This document shows positions 9,890 through 19,094 of a DNA stretch of 64,000 nucleotides, one piece after another. The notes beneath the pieces are model-generated. The model was not told the origin of the DNA. It saw only the letters and a program-made list of their open reading frames with translations, and made no database searches. Numbering within the stretch: the first letter of the stretch is position 1; each line of letters opens with the position of its first letter. Made by a program: the position numbers and the translations under genes. The stretch is from assembly GCF_021462285.1 (NCBI RefSeq), contig NZ_CP082787.1, forward strand, positions 3,534,001 through 3,598,000, given 5' to 3'. This stretch comes from Serratia entomophila (lineage in GTDB: Bacteria > Pseudomonadota > Gammaproteobacteria > Enterobacterales > Enterobacteriaceae).

Positions 9890-9968
9890 ATCCCCCATTG
9901 CCCCTGCCGAGGATGAAAATAAAAAGCCTTTAAAAACAGCAATGGGTGGTTAAAAAACAGCCAAAAAA

Positions 9969-9984
9969 TGTGATCAAAAACACA
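9969..9984 (+). promoter_or_regulatory. CRP-like site upstream of ypdK
   Basis: TGTGA-TCAAAA-ACACA matches the TGTGA-N6-TCACA consensus at nine of ten positions. It lies just upstream of the -35 box at 9988. Confidence 0.5.
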
Positions 9985-9987
9985 GTA

Positions 9988-10017
9988 TTGAAATCACTCG
10001 GGCATTGGGAGTACATT
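9988..10017 (+). promoter_or_regulatory. sigma-70 promoter for ypdK
   Basis: TTGAAA (9988-9993), an 18-base spacer, then TACATT (10012-10017). The predicted start at about 10023 would give a leader of about 185 bases before the ypdK GTG. Confidence 0.5.
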
Positions 10018-10027
10018 AGCGCCGATC

Positions 10028-10201
10028 CTGTCGTGTTTCAGATTTTACCTCACGGGCGATGAAACACGGCAACCGGACAATCCGCGGTCAGGGACGTTGT
10101 TCTTTCTGATTGAAGAACCCGCCGGGCCACTGCGGATTGACCATAAAACACTCAGCACAACAATCGGGATCATTGCTGGCGAGGAACTCCAAATGGGAGT
10201 T
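10028..10201 (+). ncRNA. structured 5' leader of ypdK
   Basis: Three inverted repeats follow one another. CGTGTTTCA/TGAAACACG is at 10032-10040 and 10060-10068. CAATCCGC/GCGGATTG is at 10078-10085 and 10132-10139, with GTTCTT/AAGAAC (10099-10104, 10113-10118) nested inside. AACTCC/GGAGTT is at 10186-10191 and 10196-10201, and its right arm covers most of the GGGAG ribosome site. Read together they form a multi-stem leader. Pairing was judged by eye, not by a folding program. Confidence 0.5.
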
Positions 10202-10206
10202 GTTCA

Positions 10207-10281
10207 GTGAAATATTTTTTGATGGGCGTTTCATTCATGTTGTTTGCATGGATTGGCACCTTCATGCTGATGGTTTCCTAA
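10207..10281 (+). CDS. ypdK: YpdK-like small membrane protein, 24 residues
   Basis: GTG start at 10207, TAA at 10279-10281. The peptide begins MKYFLMGVSFM (GTG read as Met) and continues as one hydrophobic helix to MLMVS. From memory it closely matches the 23-residue E. coli inner-membrane protein YpdK (MKYFFMGISFM...). Position also agrees: in E. coli ypdK sits next to alaC and ypdAB, as here except for the intervening cybB. GGGAG lies seven bases before the GTG but can be covered by a hairpin. Function is unknown in E. coli. An intrinsic terminator follows. Confidence 0.8.
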   Translation: MKYFLMGVSFMLFAWIGTFMLMVS

Positions 10282-10306
10282 CGGCAGCCTGACCAGGTAC
10301 ACAAAT

Positions 10307-10330
10307 AAAGGGACGCATCTGCGTCCCTTT
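10307..10330. terminator. bidirectional terminator, ypdK / cybB
   Basis: AAAGGGACGC-ATCT-GCGTCCCTTT. T-rich sequence follows on both strands (TTTGTTGTTT to the right, TTTATTTGT on the minus strand). Confidence 0.85.
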
Positions 10331-10350
10331 GTTGTTTCCGCCGCCGACGA

Positions 10351-10875
10351 TTATTTGCCCGGCATCATGCGGCGCAACGTGTCGTCCTTGCGCACATAGT
10401 GGTGGTACAGCGCCGCCAGGGCGTGTGCGGAAATAATGAAGTAACCGACGTTGGCCAAGGTTTCGTGCGTGGTTCTGATCAGCCGGCGCATCACCGGATC
10501 CGGCGTTACCCACTGCGGCACCTGCCAGCCCAGCAAAACCCAATGCTTCCCGCCGTAGGCCAGCGCCAACACCCCCAGCACCGGCAGCGCCAGAAACACC
10601 ACATACAGCAGCCAGTGGAAAATTTTAGCGCCTATATCCTGCCACTCTTCCAGCAGCGGCGTGATAGCCGGCGTCATCATGAAATAGCGCAGAATCAACC
10701 TGACGAACATCAGTGCAAATACCGAAACGCCGAAGTTGAAGTGCAGGTTTTTCACCACCGGCGCCAAGGAGTCAGGCACGCTGTCCTTCAGCAGCATCGC
10801 CGCGTAGGTGAGGATCACCATCAGCAGCGTCAGCCAGTGCAAAGCGATTTGCGATCTCGCGTAGCGGTTGCTCAT
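10351..10875 (-). CDS. cybB: cytochrome b561
   Basis: 174 residues. Inner-membrane di-haem b-type cytochrome. In E. coli CybB oxidises superoxide and passes electrons to ubiquinone (family knowledge). Four membrane segments are visible (about 12-29, 46-66, 86-108 and 140-160). Candidate haem ligands are the histidines in IALHWLT, NLHFNFG and NVGYFIISAHAL, and the end ...DDTLRRMMPGK resembles E. coli CybB (KDNTLLRMMPRK). It lies between ypdK and alaC and converges on the ypdK terminator. Confidence 0.88.
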   Translation of the reverse strand: MSNRYARSQIALHWLTLLMVILTYAAMLLKDSVPDSLAPVVKNLHFNFGVSVFALMFVRLILRYFMMTPAITPLLEEWQDIGAKIFHWLLYVVFLALPVLGVLALAYGGKHWVLLGWQVPQWVTPDPVMRRLIRTTHETLANVGYFIISAHALAALYHHYVRKDDTLRRMMPGK

Positions 10876-10956
10876 CGATTATTTCCAAAGAAAATAAAAT
10901 CAAGATTAGATGAGCATAATGGGGAAATAATGAAGAAAACCTGAGGAGCCAATAAA

Positions 10957-10980
10957 AATAAGGCCGGGCGAACGCCCGGC
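10957..10980 (-). terminator. alaC terminator
   Basis: GCCGGGCG-AA-CGCCCGGC (10963-10980). On the minus strand it is followed by a T-rich tail (TTATTTTTATT), just past the alaC stop. Confidence 0.85.
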
Positions 10981-10989
10981 TTCCAGGGG

Positions 10990-12219
10990 TTATTTGGCGG
11001 TGCCGGCCTTGCCCGGCTTGAGCAGGCCGTCGGCGCGGAACATCGCCTTGATGCCGCGCACCGCCTGCCGAATGCGGTCCTGATTCTCGATCAGGGCAAA
11101 ACGCACGTGGCTGTCGCCGTAGTCGCCAAAACCGATGCCCGGCGAGACGCAGACCTTGGCTTCCGCCAGCAGCCGCTTGGCGAACTCCAGCGAACCGAGA
11201 TGCGCGTATGGCTCGGGAATTTTCGCCCATACGTACATCGAGGCTTTCGGGTTCTCGACCATCCAACCGGCTTCGTGCAGCCCTTTCACCAGCACGTTGC
11301 GGCGCTGGCGATACTGTTCGGCGATGTCGCGCACGCACTGCTGATCGCCCTCCAGCGCGGCGATGGCCGCTACCTGCAGCGGCGTAAAGGTGCCGTAATC
11401 GTGGTAGCTCTTGATGCGCGCCAGCGCGTTGACCAGCTCGGGGTTGCCGACCATAAAGCCGATGCGCCAACCCGCCATGTTATAGCTTTTCGACAGGGTG
11501 AAGAACTCTACCGCGATATCCTTGGCGCCCGGCACCTGCATGATCGACGGCGCTTTCCAGCCATCGTAAACGATGTCGGCATAGGCCAGATCGTGGATCA
11601 CCAGCACGTTGTACTGCTTGGCCAGCGCCACCACCCGCTCAAAGAAGTCCAGCTCGACGCACTGGGCGGTGGGGTTGGACGGGAAGCCGAGGATCATCAT
11701 TTTCGGCCGTGGAATGGTTTCGCGGATGGCGCGTTCCAGCTCGCCGAAGAAATCCACCCCGTCCACCAGCGGCACCGAACGCACCTGGGCGCCGGCGATC
11801 ACCGCGCCGTAGATGTGGATCGGGTAGCTTGGGTTCGGCACCAGCACGGTGTCGCCGTGGTCCAGGGTCGCCAGCATCAGGTGCGCCAGCCCTTCCTTCG
11901 AACCTATGGTGACGATGGCTTCGCTTTCCGGATCGATATCCACCTGGTAGCGGTCGGCGTACCAGCGTGAAATGGCGCGGCGCAGGCGCGGAATGCCGCG
12001 CGAGGTGGAATAGCCGTGGGTATCGTCGCGCTGCGCCACGGTGCAGAGCTTCTCCACGATGTGCGGCGGCGTCGGGCCGTCGGGGTTGCCCATGCTGAAA
12101 TCGATAATATCCTCGCCGCGACGGCGTGCGGCCATCTTCAGTTCGGCGGTGATGTTGAATACGTAAGGGGGCAGGCGTTCAATACGCGTAAAACGGCGTT
12201 GTGGACTGTTATCAGCCAT
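10990..12219 (-). CDS. alaC: alanine transaminase AlaC
   Basis: 409 residues. PLP-dependent class I/II aminotransferase converting pyruvate and glutamate to alanine and 2-oxoglutarate in the cytoplasm. The PLP lysine is in [12 protein letters not shown] (about residue 240). NPSYP and the final arginine region [10 protein letters not shown] fit the family. ATG 12219 has GAGGAA upstream. Length is close to E. coli AlaC (412). It neighbours ypdK and, after two genes, ypdAB, as in E. coli. In E. coli it is a target of SgrR (family knowledge, no site identified here). Confidence 0.95.
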   Translation of the reverse strand: MADNSPQRRFTRIERLPPYVFNITAELKMAARRRGEDIIDFSMGNPDGPTPPHIVEKLCTVAQRDDTHGYSTSRGIPRLRRAISRWYADRYQVDIDPESEAIVTIGSKEGLAHLMLATLDHGDTVLVPNPSYPIHIYGAVIAGAQVRSVPLVDGVDFFGELERAIRETIPRPKMMILGFPSNPTAQCVELDFFERVVALAKQYNVLVIHDLAYADIVYDGWKAPSIMQVPGAKDIAVEFFTLSKSYNMAGWRIGFMVGNPELVNALARIKSYHDYGTFTPLQVAAIAALEGDQQCVRDIAEQYRQRRNVLVKGLHEAGWMVENPKASMYVWAKIPEPYAHLGSLEFAKRLLAEAKVCVSPGIGFGDYGDSHVRFALIENQDRIRQAVRGIKAMFRADGLLKPGKAGTAK

Positions 12220-12265
12220 AGGTTCCTCGAAGAGACGTTAGCGCCCGGACCGTCCGAGCGACGCT

Positions 12266-12329
12266 GACCCGTTTTCGGGTCGAATATCGAACATATCGCA
12301 GCGGCGGCGACATTGTCGATACCCGCCGC
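12266..12329. repeat. inverted repeats upstream of alaC
   Basis: GACCCG-TTTT-CGGGTC (12266-12281) and GCGGCGG/CCGCCGC (12301-12307, 12323-12329) enclosing CGACA-T-TGTCG. The second is followed on the plus strand by ATATTTTTATT, so it could act as a rightward terminator, but no plus-strand gene ends here. Confidence 0.5.
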
Positions 12330-12336
12330 GATATTT

Positions 12337-12876
12337 TTATTGCCCCGCCCGAAACTCCGCCGCCAGCAGCCCGAACAGCCAGTCAGCGTGCCACTGCCCC
12401 GCCAGCCGGAAGTTGTCGCGCAGCGTGCCTTCCAGCAAGAAGCCGCAGGATTCCAGCAGGCGGCGCGAGGCGATATTGCCCTCGGTGACGGTCGCGGTCA
12501 GCTTGTGGAAGCCGCAGGCGTTGAAGCCAAAATCCAGCACCGCCCGCAGCGATTCCTTGCCGTAGCCCTTGCCGTGCCCGGACGGCAAAATGCCGTAGCC
12601 CACTTCCGCCTGCCGGCAAGGCAGCCACATCGGGCGAAAACCGGTGATGCCCACCGCCTCCCCGCCGGCCTTTTCGCGCATCACCAGGCACAGCCAGTGG
12701 TCCCCATGCTTATCCCAGGCCGGCAGCCGCGCCTCAAACCGCGTGCGGATTTCCGCCTCGGTCAGCGGATCGGCGATATAGCGAATCACCTCAGGATCCT
12801 GATACAGGCGCAGGAACAGCGGCCAGTCGTCGGCGATTATCGGCTGCAGGGTCAAACGTTCCGTACTCAGCTTCAT
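12337..12876 (-). CDS. GNAT-family N-acetyltransferase, RimJ/RimL-like
   Basis: 179 residues from ATG 12876, chosen over longer frames because GGAG lies nine bases upstream and the protein then starts MKLSTERLTLQPI, the usual RimJ/RimL-type opening. The acetyl-CoA binding loop appears as GYGILPSGHGKGYGKESLRAVLDFGF (Q/R-x-x-G-x-G/A region at about 95-110). The C-terminal ESCGFLLEGTLRDNF is typical of acetyltransferase_3 members. The substrate, protein N-terminus or small molecule, cannot be read from sequence. Its stop faces the alaC promoter region. Confidence 0.85.
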   Translation of the reverse strand: MKLSTERLTLQPIIADDWPLFLRLYQDPEVIRYIADPLTEAEIRTRFEARLPAWDKHGDHWLCLVMREKAGGEAVGITGFRPMWLPCRQAEVGYGILPSGHGKGYGKESLRAVLDFGFNACGFHKLTATVTEGNIASRRLLESCGFLLEGTLRDNFRLAGQWHADWLFGLLAAEFRAGQ

Positions 12877-13046
12877 GCAAAATCTCCGAAAAACGAAAAA
12901 GAGGAACTTACGAATGAAAGATATCCCTTTATTTTCCCCTATTAAATCCAGATAATCATTAACGTCAAAACCACAAAACCATAACCTCTTACCTCGTCCC
13001 CTACAACTTGCCCGCCGCCGTGCGAACGCGGCATGAGGAGAACACC

Positions 13047-14291
13047 ATGGCTTCATTACTCATCGACGACATTCCGGCAGCGATTAAAAGCGTCAAACAA
13101 CAGCTGCGCCAGGCGTTGCCCAACTACCGCGAGGTGTTTCTGGCGCTGGAGGACAACATCCGCGGCCAGGTGGAGCAAATCCGCCAGGAGCTGGCCGCCG
13201 GGCAAAATCCGGTGCCGCAAATCGATGCCGAAGACATTCTGCAGCAGCGCGTCAGCGAGCAGCAAAAAGCGCTGATCAAGCAGCGCGGCGCCTGCGCCAT
13301 CCGCGGCGTGTTTCCGCGCGAGAAAGCCGATGCCTGGAACCGCGAGGTCGGCGACTACCTCGACCGCAACAACTTCGTCGAACGGCTGAAAAACGCCGCC
13401 GAAGACAACTACTTCGGCAAGCTGGCCGCCAGCAAGCCGCAGATCTACGGCATTTACTGGTCGAAGCCGCAGGTGGAAGCGCGGCAGGATGCGCGCATGC
13501 ATGCGGTGCAGGTGTTCCTCAACAGCCTGTGGCAAACCGAGAGCAATGGTAAGCAGCACTTCGACCCGACGCGGGTCGCCACCTATGCCGATCGCACCCG
13601 CCGCCGCCCGCCGAACTCGTCGTCGCTGGGCCTGTCGCCGCACGTCGACAGCGGCACCATCGAGCGCTGGCTGGACGAAAACTTCCGCTACGTTTACCGC
13701 CACGTATTCTCCGGCAACTGGCAGCAGTACGATCCCTTCGCCGCCGACGGCCGCACCGAAGTGCGCGAGATAGCCTCGCCGGCGGTGTGCTCGATGTTCC
13801 GCACCTTCCAGGGCTGGACGGCGCTGACGCCGCAGCGCACCAACGCCGGCACGCTCAACCTGGTGCCTGTCGCCAACGCCATGGCCTATGTGCTGCTGCG
13901 CGCGCTGCAGGACGACGTCGCCGACGACGATCTGTGCGGCGCCGCGCCGGGCCGCGCGCTGTCGATCTCGGAACAATGGCATCCCCTTTTACTCAGTGGG
14001 ATTTCCCCTATTCCCGATCTGGAGCCGGGCGATACGGTATTCTGGCACTGCGACGTGATCCACGCGGTGGAAAACGAGCACAACGGCGAGTTCGACAGCA
14101 ACGTGATGTACATCGCCGCCGCGCCGGGCTGTGCGAAAAACGACGCCTACCTGCAGCGCCAGCTGCCGAGCTTTATCGCCGGCAAAACGCCGCCGGACTT
14201 CGCCCCCGACGACTTCGAAGTGGACTTCGTCGGCCGCGCCACCCTCAGCCTGCTGACGCCGCTGGGCAAAGCGCAGCTCGGCATCAAATAA
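13047..14291 (+). CDS. ybiU: YbiU-like DUF1479 protein
   Basis: 414 residues from ATG 13047, with GAGGAG seven bases upstream. It belongs to the DUF1479 family of E. coli YbiU (about 421 residues). The fold is thought to be the double-stranded beta-helix of Fe(II)/2-oxoglutarate oxygenases. Supporting this, the sequence has SPHVDSGT (HxD, about residue 197) and a distal histidine in [11 protein letters not shown], a plausible metal facial triad. The substrate is unknown. It stands alone between two gaps and runs toward ypdA. Confidence 0.85.
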   Translation: MASLLIDDIPAAIKSVKQQLRQALPNYREVFLALEDNIRGQVEQIRQELAAGQNPVPQIDAEDILQQRVSEQQKALIKQRGACAIRGVFPREKADAWNREVGDYLDRNNFVERLKNAAEDNYFGKLAASKPQIYGIYWSKPQVEARQDARMHAVQVFLNSLWQTESNGKQHFDPTRVATYADRTRRRPPNSSSLGLSPHVDSGTIERWLDENFRYVYRHVFSGNWQQYDPFAADGRTEVREIASPAVCSMFRTFQGWTALTPQRTNAGTLNLVPVANAMAYVLLRALQDDVADDDLCGAAPGRALSISEQWHPLLLSGISPIPDLEPGDTVFWHCDVIHAVENEHNGEFDSNVMYIAAAPGCAKNDAYLQRQLPSFIAGKTPPDFAPDDFEVDFVGRATLSLLTPLGKAQLGIK

Positions 14292-14380
14292 CCCTCCGCC
14301 GGTGGCGCGCCCCCGCTCGCCACCGGCTTCTCTCGCTGTGATATACTGGCGCTATTCGTCCGCCGCCGCGAGAGCCCGTC

Positions 14381-16090
14381 GTGCACCCTTTTTTTGAAAT
14401 GCTGTTAGCGGTGTTTGATCGCGCCGCACTGATGTTAATCTGCCTGTTTTTCCTGACCCGCACCCGGCTGTTCCGCCAACTGCTGCAGAAAGAAGACCAT
14501 ACGCCGCTCGAGCTGGGCATCGTCACGGCGATTTTCTCGCTGTTCGCGCTGTTCAGCACCTATTCCGGCATCAACGTCGAAGGCTCGCTGGTCAACGTGC
14601 GGGTGATCGCCATTATGGCCGGCGGCATCCTGTTCGGCCCCTGGGTGGGCATCATTACCGGCGTCATCGCCGGGGTGCACCGTTATCTGATCGACATCGG
14701 CGGCATTACCTCGGTGCCTTGCCTGATCACCGGCATCATCGCCGGCATCAGCGCCGGCTACATCAACCTCAAAGTGAAGAAAGAGCAGCGTTGGCGCGCC
14801 GGCATCATCGGCGGCATGCTGTGCGAATCCCTGACGATGCTGCTGATCGCGCTGTGGGCCACCCCCACCTCGCTCGGGCTGGATATCGTCGCCCAGATAG
14901 CCTTGCCGATGATCCTCGGCACGGTGTGCATCGGGCTGATCGTGCTGCTGGTGCAGAGCGTCGAGGACGAAAAGGAGGTGATCGCCGCCCGCCAAGCCAA
15001 GCTGGCGCTGGATATCGCCCACAAGACGCTGCCCTACTTCCGCAACATCAACGGCGAATCGCTGAGCACCATCTGCCAGATCATCCGCCAGGACATCCAG
15101 GCCGATGCGGTGGCGATCACCGACACCCACCAGGTGCTGGCCTACGTCGGCGTGGGCCAGGAGGCTTACCCGATCGGCCGCGAGGGGCTGAGCCGCGTCA
15201 CCCGCGAAAGCATCCGCCACGGCAAAATCATCATCAAAAACAATCTGGAGAACCCGGCCGCGCCGCAGATCCACTCGCAGCTGGTGGTGCCGCTGTGGGA
15301 AAAGGGCGAAGTGACCGGCGCGCTGAAAATTTACTACTGCCATGCCCACCAAATCACCAACACGCTGAAGGTGATGGCGGTCGGCCTGTCGCAGATCATC
15401 TCCACTCAGATGGAGGTGTCGCGCATAGAGCATCTGCGCCAGATGGCGGACAAGGCCGAAATGCGCGCGCTGCAAAGCAAGATCAATCCGCATTTCCTGT
15501 TCAACGCGCTGAACGCCATCTCCTCGTCGATTCGCCTTAATCCGGACACCGCTCGCCAGCTGATCATCAACCTGTCGCGCTACCTGCGCTATAACCTGGA
15601 GCTGAACGACGAGCTGATCGACATCCGCAAGGAGCTGCACCAGATCCAGGACTATATCGCCATCGAGCAGGCGCGCTTCGGCGCCAAGCTGACGGTGATT
15701 TACGACATCGACGACGATATTTCGGTGCGTATCCCCAGCCTGCTGATCCAACCGCTGGTGGAGAACGCCATCGTGCATGGCATCCAGCCCTGCAAGGGCA
15801 AGGGGGTGGTGGTGATCGCGGTGAAGGATCGCGGCGATCGGGTGAAAATCTCGATCAAGGACACCGGGCACGGCATCGATCGGGAAACCATCGCGCGGGT
15901 GGCGCGCAACGAGATGCCGGGCCACAATATCGGCCTGCTCAACGTGCATCACCGCGTTTCGCTGCTGTACGGTGAAGGGCTGCGCATCCGCCGCCTGGAG
16001 CCCGGCACCGAAATCGCCTTTTACATCAGCAAAAACGGCGGCAAACTACAGACGGAACAAGGCGCATTGCCCGTTGGGGAGCCCTCATGA
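14381..16090 (+). CDS. ypdA: LytS-type sensor histidine kinase YpdA (PyrS)
   Basis: 569 residues from GTG 14381. Inner-membrane kinase of the YpdA/YpdB pair, which in E. coli responds to external pyruvate. Domains in order: 5TMR-LYT membrane region (about 1-195, with [24 protein letters not shown]), GAF domain (about 225-350), phosphoacceptor [17 protein letters not shown], and HATPase ([10 protein letters not shown], then DTGHGID). Similarity to E. coli YpdA is high along its length, as I recall that sequence. The stop overlaps ypdB by four bases, so the two are coupled. Confidence 0.95.
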   Translation: MHPFFEMLLAVFDRAALMLICLFFLTRTRLFRQLLQKEDHTPLELGIVTAIFSLFALFSTYSGINVEGSLVNVRVIAIMAGGILFGPWVGIITGVIAGVHRYLIDIGGITSVPCLITGIIAGISAGYINLKVKKEQRWRAGIIGGMLCESLTMLLIALWATPTSLGLDIVAQIALPMILGTVCIGLIVLLVQSVEDEKEVIAARQAKLALDIAHKTLPYFRNINGESLSTICQIIRQDIQADAVAITDTHQVLAYVGVGQEAYPIGREGLSRVTRESIRHGKIIIKNNLENPAAPQIHSQLVVPLWEKGEVTGALKIYYCHAHQITNTLKVMAVGLSQIISTQMEVSRIEHLRQMADKAEMRALQSKINPHFLFNALNAISSSIRLNPDTARQLIINLSRYLRYNLELNDELIDIRKELHQIQDYIAIEQARFGAKLTVIYDIDDDISVRIPSLLIQPLVENAIVHGIQPCKGKGVVVIAVKDRGDRVKISIKDTGHGIDRETIARVARNEMPGHNIGLLNVHHRVSLLYGEGLRIRRLEPGTEIAFYISKNGGKLQTEQGALPVGEPS

Positions 16091-16821
16091 AAGCCATCAT
16101 CGTCGAAGACGAGTTCCTCGCGCAGGAGGAGCTCAGCTATCTGATCAAAAAGCACAGCAACATCGTTATCGAGGCCACCTTCGAAGACGGGCTGGACGTG
16201 CTGAAGTACCTGCAGACGCATCAGGTCGACGCCATTTTCCTCGACATCAACATCCCGTCGCTGGACGGCGTGCTGCTGGCGCAAAACATCAGCAAGTTCG
16301 CCCATCGGCCGTCGATCGTGTTTATCACCGCCTATAAAGAACACGCGGTAGAGGCGTTCGAGATCGAGGCGTTCGACTACATCCTCAAGCCCTACCACGA
16401 GGCGCGCATCGTCACCATGCTACAAAAGCTGGAAGCGCTGCACAGCCGCCCCGCCAGCGCCCCCGATCACAGCGCGGCGCCGGGCCGCAGCAGCCACAGC
16501 ATCAACCTGATCAAAGACGAGCGGATCATCGTCACCGACATCAACGACATCTACTATGCCGCCGCCGATGAGAAAGTGACGCGGGTCTACACCCGCCGCG
16601 AAGAGTTTGTGATGCCGATGAACCTCACGGAGTTTTACGGCCGCCTGCCGGAAGAGCACTTCTTCCGCTGCCACCGCTCTTACTGCGTCAACCTGTCGAA
16701 AATCCGCGAGATCGTGCCCTGGTTCAACAACACCTACATTCTGCGGCTGAGCGACCTGGAGTTTGAGGTGCCGGTCAGCCGCAGCAAGGTGAAGGAATTC
16801 CGCAAGCTGATGCGCCTGTAA
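16087..16821 (+). CDS. ypdB: LytTR response regulator YpdB (PyrR)
   Basis: 244 residues. The receiver domain (1-120) has acidic D8/E7, the phosphorylation site D53 in [11 protein letters not shown] and the lysine in FITAYKEH. The LytTR DNA-binding domain (about 140-244) has [15 protein letters not shown] and [17 protein letters not shown]. In E. coli YpdB activates yhjX from two direct GGCATTTCAT repeats. A yhjX-like gene with such repeats lies 0.7 kb downstream. ATGA overlap with ypdA. Confidence 0.95.
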   Translation: MKAIIVEDEFLAQEELSYLIKKHSNIVIEATFEDGLDVLKYLQTHQVDAIFLDINIPSLDGVLLAQNISKFAHRPSIVFITAYKEHAVEAFEIEAFDYILKPYHEARIVTMLQKLEALHSRPASAPDHSAAPGRSSHSINLIKDERIIVTDINDIYYAAADEKVTRVYTRREEFVMPMNLTEFYGRLPEEHFFRCHRSYCVNLSKIREIVPWFNNTYILRLSDLEFEVPVSRSKVKEFRKLMRL

Positions 16822-16825
16822 CGGC

Positions 16826-17158
16826 TTACCAGCGCGGCCCCGGGCGGTAGTAATAGCCCGGCGGTGGCGACATGCGGTAATACGGGCGATCGCGCCATTC
16901 GCGCCGCGGTGGCCCATAGTAGATAACCCGCGGCGGCGGCCCGTAGTAGTAACCCCGCGGCCGTTGATAGACACGATGTTCAGACCACCAGCGCGGGTCG
17001 CGCCAGCGGCCGCCGTCCCAGTAATGGCCGCGATTATCGCGATCGCCGATATGCAACGACAGGCCAGGCACGCTGACGCCGATAGATACGCCTGCGTGGC
17101 CCGCCAGCGGCAGCGTCAACGGCAGCATGGCCGCCAGTAACAACAGTATCTTTTTCAT
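16826..17158 (-). CDS. DUF2502 (YpeC-like) exported protein
   Basis: 110 residues, ATG 17158 with AGGAG upstream. A signal peptide ends near LAGHAG. The mature start GVSIGVSVPGLSLHIGDRDNRGHYWDGGRWRD is the DUF2502 signature shared with the paralogue at 25850. The rest is rich in Tyr, Pro, Arg and Trp (PRGYYYGPPP, PPPGYYYRPGP) and has low complexity. Function is unknown; the protein is presumably periplasmic. It sits tail-to-tail with ypdB, four bases apart. Confidence 0.8.
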   Translation of the reverse strand: MKKILLLLAAMLPLTLPLAGHAGVSIGVSVPGLSLHIGDRDNRGHYWDGGRWRDPRWWSEHRVYQRPRGYYYGPPPRVIYYGPPRREWRDRPYYRMSPPPGYYYRPGPRW

Positions 17159-17345
17159 TTCAAGGACTCCTGCAGAGCGGAACCTGTCCGTTCCCGGATA
17201 ACATAGGCCCGCGCCCGCCGCCGCTCTATAGGAGCAATGCCGATTTACGCCATTCAGACAAATCCTTCACAATTCCACCACAATTCATCACCGCCGATTT
17301 ACAATAAATCGTTGATATCTTTGATGTAGATCACGTGACGCCAAA

Positions 17346-17427
17346 GGCATTTCATCCCCTTTAACCCCCTAAAACGGCAACTCACGCAGCGCCAGATGCA
17401 TTTCATTCCTTCCTCGATGCAACTCAT
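17346..17427 (+). promoter_or_regulatory. YpdB (LytTR) direct-repeat operator array
   Basis: One perfect GGCATTTCAT at 17346-17355, then GGCAACTCAC (17376), TGCATTTCAT (17397) and TGCAACTCAT (17418). The last three start exactly 21 bases apart, the period of the E. coli yhjX operator (10-base motif, 11-base spacer). The array ends 10 bases before the -35 region. Confidence 0.75.
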
Positions 17428-17437
17428 TCCCGATCCG

Positions 17438-17466
17438 CCGTTCGCTGGTACTACCAGCCATATAAT
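17438..17466 (+). promoter_or_regulatory. activator-dependent promoter of the YhjX-like gene
   Basis: Consensus -10 TATAAT (17461-17466) but a poor -35 (CCGTTC, 17438-17443), as expected where YpdB bound upstream recruits polymerase. The remaining part of the 396-base gap 17159-17554 shows nothing else I can name. Confidence 0.55.
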
Positions 17467-17554
17467 AAGCCCATACCGCGGGACCGCAGATTTCCCCGCA
17501 AATTTCCGCCAACGGCTGACGCCCGGCAACGCACACACAGGAAGGAGACCGGCC

Positions 17555-18781
17555 ATGAACACCAAACCGGCAAATCGCAGCTTAATCGTCCTCGGCACCA
17601 TCATCTGCCAGATGGGCCTGGGCACTATCTACACCTGGAGCCTGTTCAACCAACCGCTGGTCGACAAGTTCCATTGGGGCCTGGCGGACGTCGCCACCAC
17701 CTTCTCCATCACCAGCTTCTTCCTGGCCTTCGCCACGCTGTTCGCCGGCAAGCTGCAGGAGCGCTTCGGCATCCGCAACCTGACGCTGTGCTCCGGCGTG
17801 CTGGTCGGCCTGGGGTTGATCGCCAGCGCCCACGTCAGCTCACTCGATATGATTTACCTGCTGGCCGGCGTGGTGGTGGGCTTCGCGGTCGGCATCGCCT
17901 ATATTTCCACCCTGTCCAACCTGATTAAATGGTTCCCGGCCAACAAGGGGCTGATCTCCGGCATCTCCGTCGGCGCCTTCGGCAGCGGCAGCCTGTTGTT
18001 CAAATACGTCAACGCCGCACTGATTGCCGACGTCGGCGTCTCCGGCGCCTTCTTCTACTGGGGCGCCATCGTGATGGCATTGATCGTGCTGGGTTCACTG
18101 CTGCTGAAAGAGCCGGTGCTGGCGGCCAACACGGCGCAACAAGGCGCAGGCGGCCTGGGCAACGACTTTAGCGTGCGCCAGATGCTGGCCACCAAAGAAG
18201 CCTACCTGCTGTTCATCATTTTCTTCGCCGCCTGCATGAGCGGCCTGTACCTGATCGGCATCGTGAAAGACATGGGCGTGCAGCTGGCCGGGATGGATCT
18301 GGCAACCGCCGCCAACACCGTCTCGGCGGTCGCCATCTTCAACACCGCCGGCCGCATCATCCTCGGCACCCTGTCCGATAAAGTGGGCCGCATGCGCGTC
18401 ATCAGCTTCACCATGCTGGTGACGGCGCTGGCGATTGTGGCGCTGAGCTTCCTGACCCTGAACCATACGCTGTTCTTTATCTGCGTCGGCGCGGTAGCCT
18501 TCTGCTTCGGCGGCAACATCACCGTATTCCCGGCGATTGTCGGCGACTTCTTCGGCCTGAAAAACCACAGCAAGAACTACGGCATCATCTACCAGGGCTT
18601 CGGCCTGGGCGCGCTGGCCGGTTCGTTCGTCGCCAAATACTTCGGCGGCTTCCACGCCACCTTTATGGTGATTGGCGTGCTGTCGGCTGCATCACTGCTG
18701 ATTACCCTGTTCATCAAGGCGCCGAAGGCGGTGGAACAGGAAGAGGAAGGCCGCCAGGCGGCGGAGCTGGCCAAAGCCTGA
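17555..18781 (+). CDS. YhjX-like MFS transporter, probable YpdB target
   Basis: 408 residues from ATG 17555, with AGGAAGGAG upstream. A longer frame from 17396 would run through the promoter and is rejected. Twelve membrane segments of the oxalate/formate antiporter (OFA) branch of the major facilitator superfamily are visible. Conserved pieces shared with E. coli YhjX (as recalled) include TIYTWSLFNQPL, GKLQERFGIRN, LSNLIKWFPANKGLISG, ACMSGLYLIGIVKD and GGNITVFPAIVGDFFGL. In E. coli yhjX is induced by YpdAB on pyruvate; here the gene adjoins ypdAB. The substrate is probably a small monocarboxylate, possibly pyruvate or lactate. Confidence 0.85.
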   Translation: MNTKPANRSLIVLGTIICQMGLGTIYTWSLFNQPLVDKFHWGLADVATTFSITSFFLAFATLFAGKLQERFGIRNLTLCSGVLVGLGLIASAHVSSLDMIYLLAGVVVGFAVGIAYISTLSNLIKWFPANKGLISGISVGAFGSGSLLFKYVNAALIADVGVSGAFFYWGAIVMALIVLGSLLLKEPVLAANTAQQGAGGLGNDFSVRQMLATKEAYLLFIIFFAACMSGLYLIGIVKDMGVQLAGMDLATAANTVSAVAIFNTAGRIILGTLSDKVGRMRVISFTMLVTALAIVALSFLTLNHTLFFICVGAVAFCFGGNITVFPAIVGDFFGLKNHSKNYGIIYQGFGLGALAGSFVAKYFGGFHATFMVIGVLSAASLLITLFIKAPKAVEQEEEGRQAAELAKA

Positions 18782-19094
18782 CAGTCGAGGTGAAAACCGG
18801 GAATACATTCTCTGGATATATACTCCAAATGCCGGATACTCTCTGGCATTTGGACGTTTATTTTACGTCCAACCGCCGCTACAGTGCCCGCATTAACAGG
18901 CTATATCTGACACATTGAGAATATTTGCAGGAAATATTCCGGCCATATCCCGATAAACCCCGCTTCTCTGAGCTATTCTGGTGGTGGATTTATTAAACTC
19001 ACCCAGTTTCTTTTTATCTTCTCTAACCTCATATGTGTCTTTGCTGTCCGGGGCTGGCATTTGTCTCATTATCTGTTCTAAACAAGGAGGAAGA
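18782..19094. other. gap with a hairpin after the MFS gene; AT-rich right half
   Basis: Contains CCAAATGCC/GGCATTTGG (18825-18833, 18845-18853) followed by ACGTTTATTTTACGT, a possible weak terminator of the MFS gene. From about 18960 the sequence becomes AT-rich, continuing into the hydrolase gene. Confidence 0.5.

Larger units (their letters stand above)
9835..10206. other. gap with the ypdK promoter and structured leader
   Basis: 372 bases between two tiny genes. It holds a terminator-like hairpin (9872-9889), a CRP-like site, a sigma-70 promoter and three inverted repeats ahead of ypdK, each listed separately. Confidence 0.7.

Noticed and set aside
14435..15952. Minus-strand open frame of about 505 codons opposite ypdA
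   Set aside because: Antisense shadow rich in His, Asp and Gln. YpdA has full domain support.
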